Positions 11,009 to 22,668 of a stretch of DNA of 64,000 nt are shown here, piece after piece. The notes under the pieces are model-generated. The model was not told where the DNA came from. It was given only the letters and a program-made list of their open reading frames with translations, and ran no database searches. The DNA comes from Pseudorasbora parva (Eukaryota > Chordata > Actinopteri > Cypriniformes > Gobionidae). Within the stretch, counting starts at the first letter, position 1. Each line of letters starts with the position of its first letter. The DNA is taken from assembly GCF_024679245.1 (NCBI RefSeq), contig NC_090188.1, positions 38,991,992 through 39,055,991 on the forward strand, in the 5' to 3' direction. The position numbers were made by a program, and so were the translations under genes.

Positions 11009-13052
11009 CTTCATGTGGTCCTACGAGAAGATCAACCTCAGCATGATTCAGGTTATAACAGGCCATTTAGTGGAGACGTACGACGAGGAATTCCGGACAT
11101 TGTACGCTAGATCGACAATCCCAGCTCCGTTTCAGACTGCCAGCATGAGCCAGTGTGAGTTGATGCCCAATGGCAAAATGGATGGATATTCGATTCACTC
11201 CAGCAAACCCTTTGAAAGGAAAGATCATTTAAGGCACACACTTGATGCTGTTTACCGGCAAACCTGTGAGAGGAGATCAGGAATTGCGGCATTGAGAGAG
11301 GTTGAAGAAAGGCCGCTTGTTACACCACATGCTCGATTCCTTCAAGACACAGAGTTTTACAAAAGACACAGCTACGCAGGTGAACGCCAGGAGCCTGTAT
11401 ACCTGTCCAAATTGTCCAAGTATGGCTCTAGTAATTGGAACCTGGCAGCAGAGAACAGCCGTTACGGTGGTTTCCCTAACAAAGTGGACAACCAGTATGA
11501 AAGTTACGTCACCAACCCAATGTTCAGAGGCTCAAATGCGCGCCAATCGTACCATGGTCATGACAAACAAGTTCTGAACATGAGGCAAAACATGCCAAGT
11601 TTAGCAAGTACCTCCAAGTCTTTCCTTCGGACATGGAGGTTAGAGTCTTATCTCAACAACCACAATGATGCACCTTATGGAGAGAACTACGATTATCTAG
11701 ACCAATATGAGGAGAATAAATTGGCTCCTCTGCAACACTCTCGAATCAGATCATCGGTTGTTTTCACGCCCACCATACCGGAACAACCAGAGATGAACAG
11801 CTACTCCAATAACTCAGCGTCCTCCAACCATGATCCACGAATTCAGCCAAATGCTCCGGTGTATTCTTCAACACAGTGGAATCAGACAGCACCGCATGAT
11901 GACTTCATGCTAAAGAGGCGCAGTATACAGATTTTAGAAAACTCAGGGAGTAACACGGCATATAGCTCCGCAAGGGATACGCTATATGCAAGTCTAAACC
12001 GTGCCAAAAGTAGATTTGCAAACAATGAGCATGACTACCTGCAAGAGGATCGATACAAGAGGCACAGCGTGGCAGATCCCAGGTACAATACATATAATGA
12101 TGACATGAACGGGCCTTCCACTCACATGTACGCATCTCTACCTAGAAGACAGAGAAACTGCAATGCACCTGCAAACGAGAATCTCAGAAATGGAGCGTAC
12201 GAGCCAAATTTCAAAGAGGACCAGAGGTCCGTCTCACATTATGATTTCAAAAAGGCAGATGAGACCACAACTACCTCAGGAAACACATGGCAAGAGCCTC
12301 CTTCGAGAACTGTATCAGCATCGCTTCTGGACCAAGAGGAGAGTCCACCGTCGAAACCAAACAGCGTATCGTCACAACGCTTCTTTAAGAGGAGCACCAA
12401 GAAAATAAAATCCCTTCTGAACATCCCACAGAAGGGGGACAGCTCTCCGAGAGGAAAGAATGCACAAAGTCTTAAAAGCAGCACGGATACGATTCTCTCG
12501 GATTATGATGACACCTCGCGAGACAAGAAAAACCATGGCAGCACTGCAAATTCCACCAAGTCTGTTGAGAGCAGCCGACTGAGGCAAGCTAATGGGAAGA
12601 TCCCTGGAGCTGAGAGTCCTTCTCCCGGCCTGACGGGAGAGACATCTGCACCTCGCTTTAGCACTGAAGAGCTTCATCCTGCTCACGCACCTGCTAGTGC
12701 AGAGAAGTCCACCACACAGGAACAGTCCTTGGTTATTGCACAGAAAGAGAAGACAGACTCAACACTAACAAGATCAGATCTGTTGACAAAGCAACAAGTA
12801 CCAGTAAACCGGTTGTATAGCAGATTTGAGCCGCTTTGCTCATTTGAAAACAGGAGTCCCACAGCAGGCCAGCCTGCCTATGTGTCTGCACAGAGCCATT
12901 CAAGTGATAAAACAAGGAATACTGTCTTTTTAAGAAGACAACCAATGAATAACCATAATACTTATACAAACCAGCAGACACAGGGACAAGACAACAGATT
13001 TGGCCGTTTCATTCAAAGGGTCGGAAATTTAATACACAAGAATAAGTATTGA
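11009..13052 (+). CDS. fam83b: fam83b, terminal coding exon
   Basis: Begins after acceptor TTTGGCAG (ends 11008), completing a Ser codon, and runs 680 codons to TGA at 13050-13052 without a break. The first ~35 residues finish DUF1669 (EEFRTLYARS). The long, mostly disordered tail matches human FAM83B block by block: RHSYAGE, SFLRTWRLESYLNNH, RSSVVFTPTIPEQPE, RFSTEELH, LYSRFEPLCSFE and the C-terminal GNLIHKNK. This identifies paralogue B rather than FAM83A, C-H. The human protein is 1011 residues and its last exon is of similar size, so the C-terminus looks complete. The open frame extends to an ATG at 10953, but those first codons are intron. Ser/Thr-rich stretches suggest phosphorylation, which the sequence alone cannot show. 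Confidence 0.95.
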
Positions 13053-14480
13053 AACAACTAGTGATGTGAGCTGAGATGTGCCGTTTCTGCCCCACTAGAC
13101 TGACCAAATAGATTTGCAAAAATTGCACAAATAATTGCTTTCTCAACCACTACCATCCACTAACAGATAGTCCTGCCTCAAACTTGATCGAGCCAAGCTT
13201 GTGATATCAGACTGGTCGGGATTCTCATGCTCAAATGGTTTGTTTAAACTGGCTCTGCATATTTAACGATTTTTTCAGATCCAAAAAATTACACACTTCA
13301 GCTTTTAAAAAGTAGAACGTTGATGTTTACTTGAATGCATTATTGCTAATGCCAGTGTTGAAGGTTTGCAATGTAACTGGTGGAAAATGCTCCAAAGGCT
13401 ATTACACTGTTACTTTATAGTAATATTTTTTACTAATACTATTTGTAAATGGATGTCTCGAGTGGGGATATGGGCAGATTGGCTCTATAATCTGTCATTT
13501 GAATTAATGCAATTGTGAAACGAAAGCTCTAATTTAGTCTGATTAAAAGCTTTAGTAAACCATTCATACAACCTTAAATTGCACTCCAGCCTGTACAAAA
13601 GCTCTTGTCGTTGTTAAATTGACAATGCTGGAACAAATGCAAGAAACAATAAATGCTGGTTTGTGGGTTATTGGTGCTTACATATCTTTAAGGGTGACTA
13701 ACAATACTGGCATATACTGCACTTGCTTTGCACTATATATAGGTCATGATTTTGTTTGTTTAGGTTGTGTTATGATCGAACTGAAACAGGTTTGAAATAT
13801 GTTAATAATGGCTCTAATTTCACAAAGTGCACATGTAAAGTATATTGGGACAAACAAATGTCAAAATGCCATCATCTTACAATATCAGGTCAATTAAAAA
13901 ATAAAATGCAATTACTGTTGCTTGTAACCTAACAGGGTACTTACCAAATAAATGAATGGTTATGAAACCGATTTGACTTGAAACTGTTTTATGATGTGAG
14001 AAGAAAGATGCCATGACATGACATGGTATGAAATACTGCAATTTTACTACAAGAAGATACATTTTAATTGGTCAGCAAACAGGTACATTGATTAATAAAT
14101 GACATCCTTATTCAATGTGGTCAGTAGTGCTGGACTTTATACAGACAACCAATTGGTGAGGATTCAGCATCACACAAATACAAAAGTCTCTGGTTATGGA
14201 GCGTCAGCTGGTCATGTGACAATCCACTGAGATGATTTCCGCCAAAAAAATCATTGCAAATACTGAGACAGCATTTTAAGCCTTCTCTTTGACCTAACCA
14301 AATGCGACACGTGTGAAAAATTATTTTCCTATATAGTGACCTTTATAGATATTGCCTTACTGAAAACAATAATGGACAATTCACCTCAGATCCTGAAAAT
14401 AAATGAAAGGAAATAACTGTTCAAACTGTCAACCCAAGTTGAAAAAACAACTGTATTCTATGATAATAAAATTATTTTAG
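13053..14480 (+). other. fam83b 3' UTR and candidate polyadenylation signals
   Basis: Noncoding sequence directly after the fam83b stop. AATAAA hexamers occur at 13648-13653, 14398-14403 and 14465-14470. The first, about 600 bp after the stop, is the simplest candidate for the main transcript end. Which is used cannot be told from sequence. Confidence 0.5.
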
Positions 14481-14639
14481 TCACTCAGTGTGTTATTTTT
14501 GTAGGTCAGCTTATCAATTTTGTTGTGAATGCAGTCAGTGCACTCGCAGAGAGAGCCTACCCACACGCTCTTCTGATTGGCTGTGACTTTTGATTGATTG
14601 ATCTCAAGTCGAATTGAGTCTGGTTTTGAAACGCCACCC

Positions 14640-15140
14640 CTGGCTCATTGTCAAAAAATCTGTTCAGTAAGAGAACAGACACTACAATTAAAAACTGAAT
14701 GTGTCTGTTCAATATAATGTGACTGAGCCGCCGAGTGAGTGTCACGGCACAAACACAGCAGGAGTCAGATTACATTCATCATGAAAGCTGAGGTAAGCAC
14801 ATCCGTGGCATACATTCACAGCATTTTCAGTTAATGCCTTTAGAAGCTTAACTTTCATAGGAATTAATTTAAAAAGCTGAAACACTCACTTTTCTCCGCA
14901 CTGCTCCCGTGGCTGCCCGAATCAAGTGTTGTGAGTGTGATCCCATCCCCCACGCACCGGTTAAAACATGTGGAAATAGCTCGCTCTACTGACTGCAGTC
15001 TTTAGCCTCTGCCCAAAAAAATCCTTTTTTTTTACAAAAAAGGACACAAAATGACGATATTTGCGTTTCCAGAAATAAAATACATAAATCTCGATGACGA
15101 TACTCGATGCTCCCTGGTTTCTATTGATACAAAGCCATAT
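14640..15140. repeat. Dispersed repeat, copy B (same family as 8190-8900)
   Basis: Aligns in the same orientation with copy A over several hundred bases, with many substitutions and small indels, for example AATATAATG...GAGTGAGT, CAGGAGTCAGAT, CATACATTCACA and GTCTTTAGCCTCTG. It lacks a clear TTAA left end. The motif GATCTCAAGTCGAAT..GAGTCTGG occurs just before it (about 14599) and again at about 15298, so the copy sits between two short direct repeats. Confidence 0.6.
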
Positions 15141-15360
15141 GCTAAATCGCTTTAAATGTTAGTAGTAAAAGGCACCAGATATAAAAAGTTAGACCACATT
15201 TACTTTTAATTTCTTAGAGGTAAAACATATTTAATGAGACAAGTGCATCTATTCTGTAGATTCTGATAATTCAGTCTGTTTTAAGATGATGATTGACTGA
15301 TCTCAAGTCGAATCGAGTCTGGTGCAACAATAAAGTATAATGCTTTAGCATGGCTACCTA
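15141..15360. other. Noncoding DNA, no gene recognised
   Basis: Contains the second copy of the GATCTCAAGTCGAAT..GAGTCTGG direct repeat at about 15298. Nothing else recognised. Confidence 0.4.
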
Positions 15361-16300
15361 GCCTGGATGCCAGCCGAGCTCTGCCCCGCCCACAACATTT
15401 GAGCTTGGGCAGTTCGGTCTGGACTTGATCCATAGAGGAGTAATTATGCCTGAACTATGTCTAGATCCAACACAAGATGCTAGTACAGTAACAATAGGAA
15501 ACTAACTAACATACACAGAATTATAATTTAGCCTAGAGTTCATCAACAAAACATTACCCAGGAGCTAACTGTTAGTTTAGTTTCTTACAGATCACTCACT
15601 CCCTTCTATCTAACGTCCCCTTCTCCATCACTTGAAAGTTAAAACGGTAATAATTTGACAAGGCATCGTCAATTTGTATATATATATATATATTAATAAA
15701 CTACTGTACAAACAAAATATTTGTGGGCTAATGTTACCTAGTTCACTGTTTAGAGTTTTTGACTCAAAGTGAAGAAGCTTAGCCTATAAATCTAGACACA
15801 CCCTAGCGGCAGCAAATCTAATCTACTGTGAGAATCGTCTAGCAACTCTCAATACATTCTGAGCTGTAAAAACCAAACTCTGGTCAGGCCAATCCCATCG
15901 GGTATAGAGTCGATGGGCGGGGCTTAATATAACGGCCGAGTTGCACTTGCGTGCAACTAGTAAACACAGAAGCTAGCGAATGGCGGTCTTTCGAATCAGC
16001 TTTGACCGTGACTCTGGAACACTTGGAGTTCAGCTTTTCTCTGAGAAAAGAACAAAGAACGGCACTGAAGTCATTCTTAAAAAGGAAAGATGTGTTCGGA
16101 GTTTTGCCGACCGGATATGGTGAAAGTTTAATCTGTCAACGAGCTGTTTCACCTTCGTTGCTCTGGTTGGTTGTAGCTCTATCCAATTGTGTGCAGAGGG
16201 AGTTTGAAAGACAACCGTTTATCCACCCCTCAGATTTAGCTGTCAATGGTAAGTTTCCAGACCAAAAATCTTGATATGGGTCTGGCTTGTCAGGCTTGTC
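15361..16300 (+). mobile_element. Non-autonomous element carrying a RecQ-like first exon
   Basis: The left boundary near GCCTGGATGCCAGCCGAG and the right boundary near GGGTCTGGCTTGTCAGGC are weakly complementary, which suggests terminal inverted repeats, though no exact target duplication was found. The inside is noncoding except for the helicase-like stretch annotated separately. I read it as an internally deleted copy of an element whose full version encoded, or captured, a RecQ-type helicase. Boundaries are approximate. Confidence 0.4.
15975..16140 (+). pseudogene. RecQ-type helicase N-terminal fragment, Walker A damaged
   Basis: The open frame 15951-16274 contains LRKEQRTALKSFLKRKDVF followed by LPTGYGES, closely resembling motif 0 and motif I (Walker A) of RecQ superfamily-2 helicases, where the last motif is normally TGxGKS. 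The catalytic lysine is replaced by glutamate, so it could not bind ATP in the normal way. After about residue 63 similarity stops and the frame runs into element sequence; motifs Ia-VI are absent. It is a fragment of one exon, best treated as a relic. Loss of the Lys and of all downstream motifs makes function as a helicase very unlikely. Confidence 0.65.
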
Positions 16301-18366
16301 AGAAGCTATCATTATAAAAATCAAACTGTGATGCATTACAGTGATTAAAATGTTTTTAAAATGCTAAAAACAAAGTTGTGACTGCTGACAATATGAGTTA
16401 ATGTTATATGCTAGTTCACATGTAGGCTGAAGTTATAGTACTGTCTTTACGTTTTGCAGGTCTTACTGAGAATAAAGCCTAAACTTACCACTCAAAAGCG
16501 TCCATTTTGGTTCAATTGGTTCTTCCTCAAAATCTTTATCTTCGTCAGAAACATGATCAAACATAAGGTTGGATGCATAAACTCTCCATGATTGACAGTA
16601 TAGATTTGTGTCTGCCACTGAAATGAGCCGCACAGTAAAACAGCCAATCAGAGCCAAACTCCACATTAGGGCTGTCACTTTTTATTCGATATTCGAATAT
16701 GCATTCAAACATGACGTAAAATATCCGTAATCGAACTATAAATAAACTATCCGGTTTTTAAAGTGCCATGTAGCGCAATTTTTTACAGTCGGGTGCGTTT
16801 ACATGGAGCACTGCAATCGGTTTAAAAGTCCAATCTGAATGAAAATGCTCCATATAAACACCTCAATCGTAATCAAAATGCCCAAACTGAATGAAATTGT
16901 AATCGTTTTGAGATGGGTGGGATAAACCTCAACCTCAAACCTCGATCAAACGAAACATTTCACCATGTAAACAACCTGACCGGATTACTTTTAAGTGTGC
17001 GTCCTTATATGACGGACACAGCACGCTTTCACAACTGAAGAGCACGCGCCGCGCTCATATCCACCAAGCATGTTGACAAGAGAGGAAAGTACATTTTTCG
17101 GAGGGATAAACTTTTTATTTCATAAGAATTTATGAAGATAATTTTGGCATAATGACACTGTCCCTAAACCTAGCAAACAATCAACTACTTAAACTGCGTC
17201 TGACATTAGAATAAAAAAAAAATCTGAGATGATTAATACAGTTTACTGCAAATAAAACCATATAAGTCCTGGTGGGTGTTGAGAGTTGCTATGGCATCCG
17301 TAAACAAATTCCAGCTGCTGGAGAGGACAGCGTAGACATCTGATGCGGTAGACAAACTGAAAGCTGTGATGATTCCAGAGTGGCACTTCATATCGATTAA
17401 GTTAATAACCTCCAGTTTCAAACATTAAGTTAACAATTTATTTTTCCATACAGGCTGTGGCCTGAGTCCTGTTTATGACTGTCAGACTGTTAATGCAGTT
17501 GTGATTGAATCTCCGTTACGGCGGTGTCCGTTTAAAAAAAAAAAAAAATTATGGTAAGCTGCTACTCTTGTCGATCTAGTTGTAGCCGATGTCAAACACA
17601 TCTATTAGCTGCGTTTCCACCGCAGGGACTTCCCCCAGGACCTACGGTCTTTGGGCAAGTATTCTGTGTTTTTTGACCATAGGGAACAGTGTCTAAATCT
17701 TTAGTGCTTTTATTTTACTATCCATTTAAAGTGCTCTCTAGTGGTAATTCATAAAACAACATTGACAAAAAGAGCAAACTACAACATCACTTCTTCAGGC
17801 TTCTCACAGGTTTAAGGCTTGTTCGACTTCACCCAGCGATGCGCAGACCGATCGGTGGCTGACTTGAAGCACTGCATGCCGGTTAGAAATTTTGTCCGAC
17901 TTGAGACAGCGCCGACTTCACGTGACTGTGACATATGTCAACAAAGTACCGCGCGAGCAATTCGAGAGTAGCCGGCTGATGCAGCCGCTGCAGATTTTCA
18001 AGGGGGACTGCAGGTGGATGCAAGAGCTCTGATGACGACACAGCTGATCCATTATTGGTCGATTCACCGCATGACAGCGATCACATGCGTTTCCTGTTTA
18101 TTCTAAAACCTTATGTTATGCTAATGCTCACAAATCATTTATTTATAACAGTAAAACCTCTTTTCATGTAGTCGCGAAGTTATATTGTCATGTTTATCAA
18201 ACTAAAACTGATAAAAACCGTTGACAACACTTCATTGATAGTGTATGTTTATATGTTGAACTTTAATCTTGTCCAAATAGACGCTTTATTAAACAGTACA
18301 TAAAGTATTGGATGAAAATATCATTTGAAACATCTGTGTATTTGAGAAATATTGCATTCATTTAAC
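16301..18366. other. Patchwork of repeat fragments, no gene
   Basis: No coding sequence supported. Recognisable textures include a segment beginning AGGGCTGTCACTTTTTATTC near 16670, a segment near 16795 with GTGCGTTTACATGGAGC, and GCTGCGTTTCCACCGCAGGG near 17609, which resembles ends of fish Harbinger/hAT-type MITEs. None could be bounded on both sides. From 17819 an inverted-repeat element starts (see 17819-19770). Confidence 0.45.
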
Positions 18367-18370
18367 TTAA

Positions 18371-19599
18371 AGCTACACTGTGTAACTTTTTTAGTTTATT
18401 CTTAGCTAAAATCACTTAGTTCTTTCAAAAATATATGTGCTCATTAATGTATATTTACTTCTTTCAAGTAATAATGCATTCTCGTAATTTTATAATATAC
18501 CATTGTAAATACATTCGTGTTGAGGGTTCGGATGGCGGTCGCCATGTTGCTCCTCCATCTTCAAAGTACATTTGCCAAAGAGGGACATACCCGTAAATTC
18601 ACGTTTTTACACTCGATGGCACTGTGTCGAATGTGAGGGGGATTGCTTGAGGCTGCTATATGATGATGGAGGATCACTCTTAAGCCCCTTTCACACTGCA
18701 CGTCGGACCCGCAATATTTCCGGAACATTGCCAGATCGCCTTCTGTGTGAAAGCAACCATGGAATTGATTACCGAATTCGACCCGGGTCGGGGACCTAGT
18801 AACATTGCGGGATATGTATCAGAGTCGCCAAGGAAGCGGAAAAGAGAATTGAGACGGCAACGCAATGGGCAAATCAACAAGACAAAAGTAAATATTGGAG
18901 TGGCCTTTCCAAGATGGAAAGAGCTCATGAGGAGCAACGATTTTAAAAAGAACGCCGACGTTGCCTGCTTTCTTCTCGACAGGTAATATTAATTCAGCCT
19001 ATTTGTGTATATTGGAAGTTTTATTGTTGCTTGGCTAATTATATCATGGTGTGCTGTGCATAACACTAGAACGACGTCTAGGATAGTTTTCCTCACGTCA
19101 ATGATGAAAAAGTATTGTTTACCTTATAACATAAATCCGTGTTCTATGACGGATAACATGAGATTAATATTTTAATTGCATTATAATTTGTTTGCCTTAC
19201 GCTAGTGGTGTTGTACAATATACAGAATAACGATAGCACTGATAAGTTACTTTACTAAGATTAGCTTGCATTCGTCTGGGAACCTGATAGCTGATGTTAG
19301 CAATGAACTGGTTAAAAATAACGAAAACGTAAAACTAGTATTCATTTTACATAGATTAATTTGATCATAGATCATTTGGATAAATTAAATAACTGCAAAT
19401 TATAATTATTTTTTAAAAATTACCTTATCACTTGAGTTGAAGCAACACTCACCGAAGAGGTCGAACTGGAAGCCATGACTAAATCGGCCACCGTAGGAGT
19501 TGAAACGAAATCGAAATTGAGAGGAGCAGAAACTATTATTCACTGATGATCATATACCTTTACACCACTAGATGGGGGAAAATATCACACAGTGTAGCT
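18371..19599. mobile_element. TTAA-flanked element with AGCTACACTGTG termini
   Basis: The left end AGCTACACTGTG follows TTAA (18367-18370). The right end CACAGTGTAGCT precedes TTAA (19600-19603). The 12-bp termini are perfect inverted repeats. The 1.23 kb interior includes an exon-like open frame ending at a splice donor (18755-18982) and, near 19440-19520, a minus-strand Ser/Thr-rich ATG-starting stretch. TTAA duplication again suggests a Kolobok/piggyBac-type transposon, here with most of the transposase deleted. Confidence 0.8.
18755..18982 (+). pseudogene. Exon-like ORF of a TTAA transposon, splice donor at its end
   Basis: The frame opening at ATG 18747 (or 18759) encodes a basic segment (RKRKRELRRQRNGQ) followed by INKTKVNIGVAFPRWKELM and ADVACFLLDR. 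That last pattern resembles an N-terminal module I recall from many uncharacterised fish transposon-related proteins. The frame stops only because the coding sequence runs into GTAATATT at 18983, a good splice donor, so this is likely one exon. No matching downstream exon was recognised inside the element. Function unknown; the basic region suggests nucleic-acid binding, as inference only. Confidence 0.45.
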
Positions 19600-19800
19600 T
19601 TAAGCTGTGATAAAGTTCGCAAACGCAGTGCAAGCATCACCACGGGAAGCAGAAAGTGTCCGACTTCACATCTCCATTTGCAGCTCCTCCCCGACTGCAC
19701 TCGGCTACTCTCGCCGATCGCATGCATCCAGCCGCAGCCGATGTCGAACACACCTTTACTCTCCAGGCCTTTTTTGCCAGCAAAGTCATCTATGACATCA

Positions 19801-20839
19801 TCATATGACAACTGATTTAAAAACCACATGGTTGATGCTGATAATGCCAAGTCCACTGAGGCATTCTTGCATCATTGTGGTTCTCAAGTAGGTTTTAATA
19901 AGTTTGAGCTTAGAAAAGCTCTCAGCTGAAGCTACAGTTACCAGGAGACTGGCTGAGATTCTAAGGGCAACCCACTTTATGCTTCTTGTCATGTAGAAAT
20001 GTGAGAAGTTCCATGTTTGTTATGTTGTCTGATGGAAGTTGTGGAAAGTTCTGTATTTCCATTGCAAGTTCATTGCCATCAATATCAGGCTGGTTGACAT
20101 GGGTAAGGGCATCACTGAGGCTTTGACAATGGTGAAGCAGCTCTTGTTGTGGCATTTTATGGAAGCTTTTGAGTAGCCCAAACTTTTCATTGGGATGAAA
20201 TCTCTCATCAAGAGAGTAGATGGCTCTATCAACCACAACATTAAAACATGTTACTTCCATTTTTCAATAGTCACACTTGTCAAAAATGGCCGACATTGGA
20301 AATTAATGGGACTGCGCAAAAACACAAACACTCAAGGAATCTTTTGGTGATACAAACCACAAATCAGCCATGAAACAGAAAAAAGTGCATAGCAATATAG
20401 GGGTGACACTAATATTAAAAGTGCAAAATAGACACAAAATAGACTGATATTTCACAGCTTCAAGGCTTTTTATCCTGCTTTGCCATCTTGTCTTAGCCCA
20501 GGATTTAAGACTGAGATTGACATGTTTCTTGAGCATATCCCATCTTTTGCTTGAGGCTGAAAATAAAGTATTACATTTGGTAAATGACCAACGTAAACTA
20601 AAGCATCAGGTGAGTCTTTTGCAGCGTCAGCTACGACCAGATTAAGGATTTGTGTGCCACATGGAACATAGAAGGCTCTAGGGTTTAAGTGAAGCAGCCG
20701 TGCCTTCACACCTTTATTCTTCCACTTCATGTTGGCCCCATTATCGTAGGATTGGCCTCGGCAGTCATCAAAGGGAATGTTCAGCTCTTCTCTCTTGTTT
20801 AATATAATGGATGTTAAACCTTCACCAGTTGCCTCCTCA
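19801..20839 (-). pseudogene. Decayed hAT transposase (ZMYM1-like), C-terminal part
   Basis: Read on the minus strand, three shifted frames give consecutive parts of a hAT-family transposase of the type annotated as zinc finger MYM-type protein 1-like. The segments are DDCRGQSYDNGANM, then NLVVADAAKDSPDA (20470-20839), KSWAKTRWQSRIKSLEAV (20303-20536), and the C-terminal dimerisation region with SFSKLKLIKTYLRTTM (19801-19992). Frameshifts and stops separate the parts, so it is not expressible as one protein. Its 5' continuation is at 22669-22912, beyond an inserted element. Confidence 0.82.
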
Positions 20840-21579
20840 GCCACAAGCAGAGGTGGGTAGTAACGAATTACATTTACTTCGTTACATTTACTTGAGTACA
20901 TTTTTTGGGTAACTTGTACTTTTAGAGTATATTTAAAAATGGGTACTTTTACTTTTACTCAAGTACATTTCTTGTGAAAAAACTGTACTTTTACTTAGTT
21001 ACATTCGGTGGCGTTCCTCCGCTACTGTCAATGGTGATAATTAATTATGTATTTTAAAATAAGTTATGACTTGTTCGCAAGTCTCGCGAAACGTTGGAGA
21101 GGCTGCTTCGCGAGAGGGGGATACGCATCACCCGCATAAAATTAGCGCGCGTTTAGTCAGAAGATGATGGCCGAAGCAGAGGGAGATGTGTGTGAGCTAC
21201 GGCAGATCACCCGTACGTGGCCTCATGTTCAGCCTGTTTTCAGTCCAAGATGTCAAAAAGAACAGTTTCATAATTTAATGCATGCTGTGTGCACCAAAAT
21301 GAACTGACTTCTCAGCATACAATAATTCCAGCTCCAACCTGAGAAAACAGCGGTAAGTGTGATGCCTATATTTGAACACTGTTAATGGTAATTTGGTAAC
21401 TATGGGCACTTTTCCTTTATTGCAATACTATTTCACACACTGTCCGAGTGTTTTCCTCATATGCGCTCTTGTCCAACATTGACAAATCATTTGAATCCTC
21501 CGAACACACGTCCACAAACAAACGTTCACATCTGCAAATTTACATATCTTTTTTTTCTCATAAAACGAGCAACCTCTCC

Positions 21580-22092
21580 ATTTTTGCAAACCACAAAATA
21601 CGTACCAATACACACTGCAGGAATTCCAACAGAAATGAACACTATATAGGCAGAAAAACTGCATTTTTTGTTAGTCTATGGTTTGTAAACTAAAACATTT
21701 TGAATTTTGCGTCACAGCTCCATGTTCTGCTTTTCTGATTCACCAGATTTGCTCGATAGCTCAGCTGATACAGATTTGTATTTGCAATGCGAAAAGCTTG
21801 AGAACGAACCCCATGAAGAACGAGTCATGATAAGAGCTCAAAGACGAGTTCTAAACATAAGCTAAAAATACATGGACACAATTTTATTTTTGTCACATTT
21901 GCTTTTGTTAACACTTTCGGGTAGGTTTAGTGTGGGTGTAGGCTACGTTAAAAACACAACGTAACAAAACATGTCAGATTCACGCAAATCTGTTCTGGAA
22001 AAAAATAAGCTTTTAGCGCCACCCAGTAGACATTTCACTTTGAAACTGTCGCAATATGTACGTATTGGTACATATTTTGTGGTTTGCAAAAA
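21580..22092. repeat. Inverted repeat pair nested in the hAT element
   Basis: About 32 bp at 21580-21611 (TTTTTGCAAACCACAAAATA, then CGTACCAATAC) is complementary, with one mismatch, to 22062-22092. The ~450 bp between may be a further nested MITE; no target duplication was identified. Confidence 0.7.
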
Positions 22093-22352
22093 CGTTGCCA
22101 TAGGTACTGATGAGATCAGGCTAAAAACGAAACAAATTGAATAGCCTAATGTGACATCTTGCATTTATACACATATCTGGACAGACAACAGTCTGCAGTG
22201 TATACATACGTTTAAAAATGGGACTGTATTTTTAAGAATGCATATACTTATAAAAATATAAGAACAAAGTATGTTTTAAAAAGAGCTGTGGTTAGCCCAG
22301 CACACCATTAATTTACACTGTTTAACCATTAAACACTCGCACACACACATAC

Positions 22353-22354
<2 letters not shown>

Positions 22355-22427
<73 letters not shown>
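22355..22427. repeat. (TA)n microsatellite
   Basis: Perfect TA run of about 73 bp after a short CA tract, near the right end of the hAT-type element. Confidence 0.97.
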
Positions 22428-22429
<2 letters not shown>

Positions 22430-22668
22430 AGGTGTGTGAAAGCTCTCTAAGTAGTCTGAAATTCAGGGTTTTTGGATCTTATCAATCAGATCGAAAGTAA
22501 CTAGTAACTAAGTACTTGAGTAGTTTTTTCATCTAATACTTTTTTACTCTTACTCAAGTAACTATTACGATTGTTACTTTTACTTTTACTTGAGTAAATA
22601 TTTCCGTAAGTACTTGTACTTTTACTTGAGTAAAGATTTTGGCTACTCTACCCACCTCTGGCCACAAG

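Larger units (their letters stand above)
17819..19770. mobile_element. Inverted-repeat element split by a TTAA insertion
   Basis: The left end (AAGGCTTGTTCGACTTCACC, 17814 on) and the right part (about 19640-19765, containing GATGTCGAACACACCTTTAC) are imperfect reverse complements. Shared words include GTCCGACTT, GAGAGTAGCCG and GTTCGAC. The centre is occupied by the separately bounded TTAA element 18371-19599. I take this to be an older MITE into which the TTAA element inserted. The family is unknown. Confidence 0.45.
20848..22660. mobile_element. hAT-type element, 8-bp TSD, inside the hAT relic
   Basis: Ends are CAGAGGTGGGTAG and its complement CTACCCACCTCTG. The 8-bp duplication GCCACAAG flanks both (20840-20847 and 22661-22668), exactly the hAT target-site length. 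Subterminal regions are rich in variants of ACTTTTACTTGAGTA in inverted orientation, typical of a very common fish repeat. The 1813-bp interior has no transposase: it holds an inverted-repeat pair (21580-21611 / 22062-22092), a tRNA-like patch near 21748-21815 and a TA microsatellite. It disrupts the minus-strand transposase precisely within a codon run that resumes on the other side. Confidence 0.92.

Noticed and set aside
11107..12981. Minus-strand and alternate-frame ORFs across the fam83b exon
   Set aside because: Shadows of the 680-codon coding exon.
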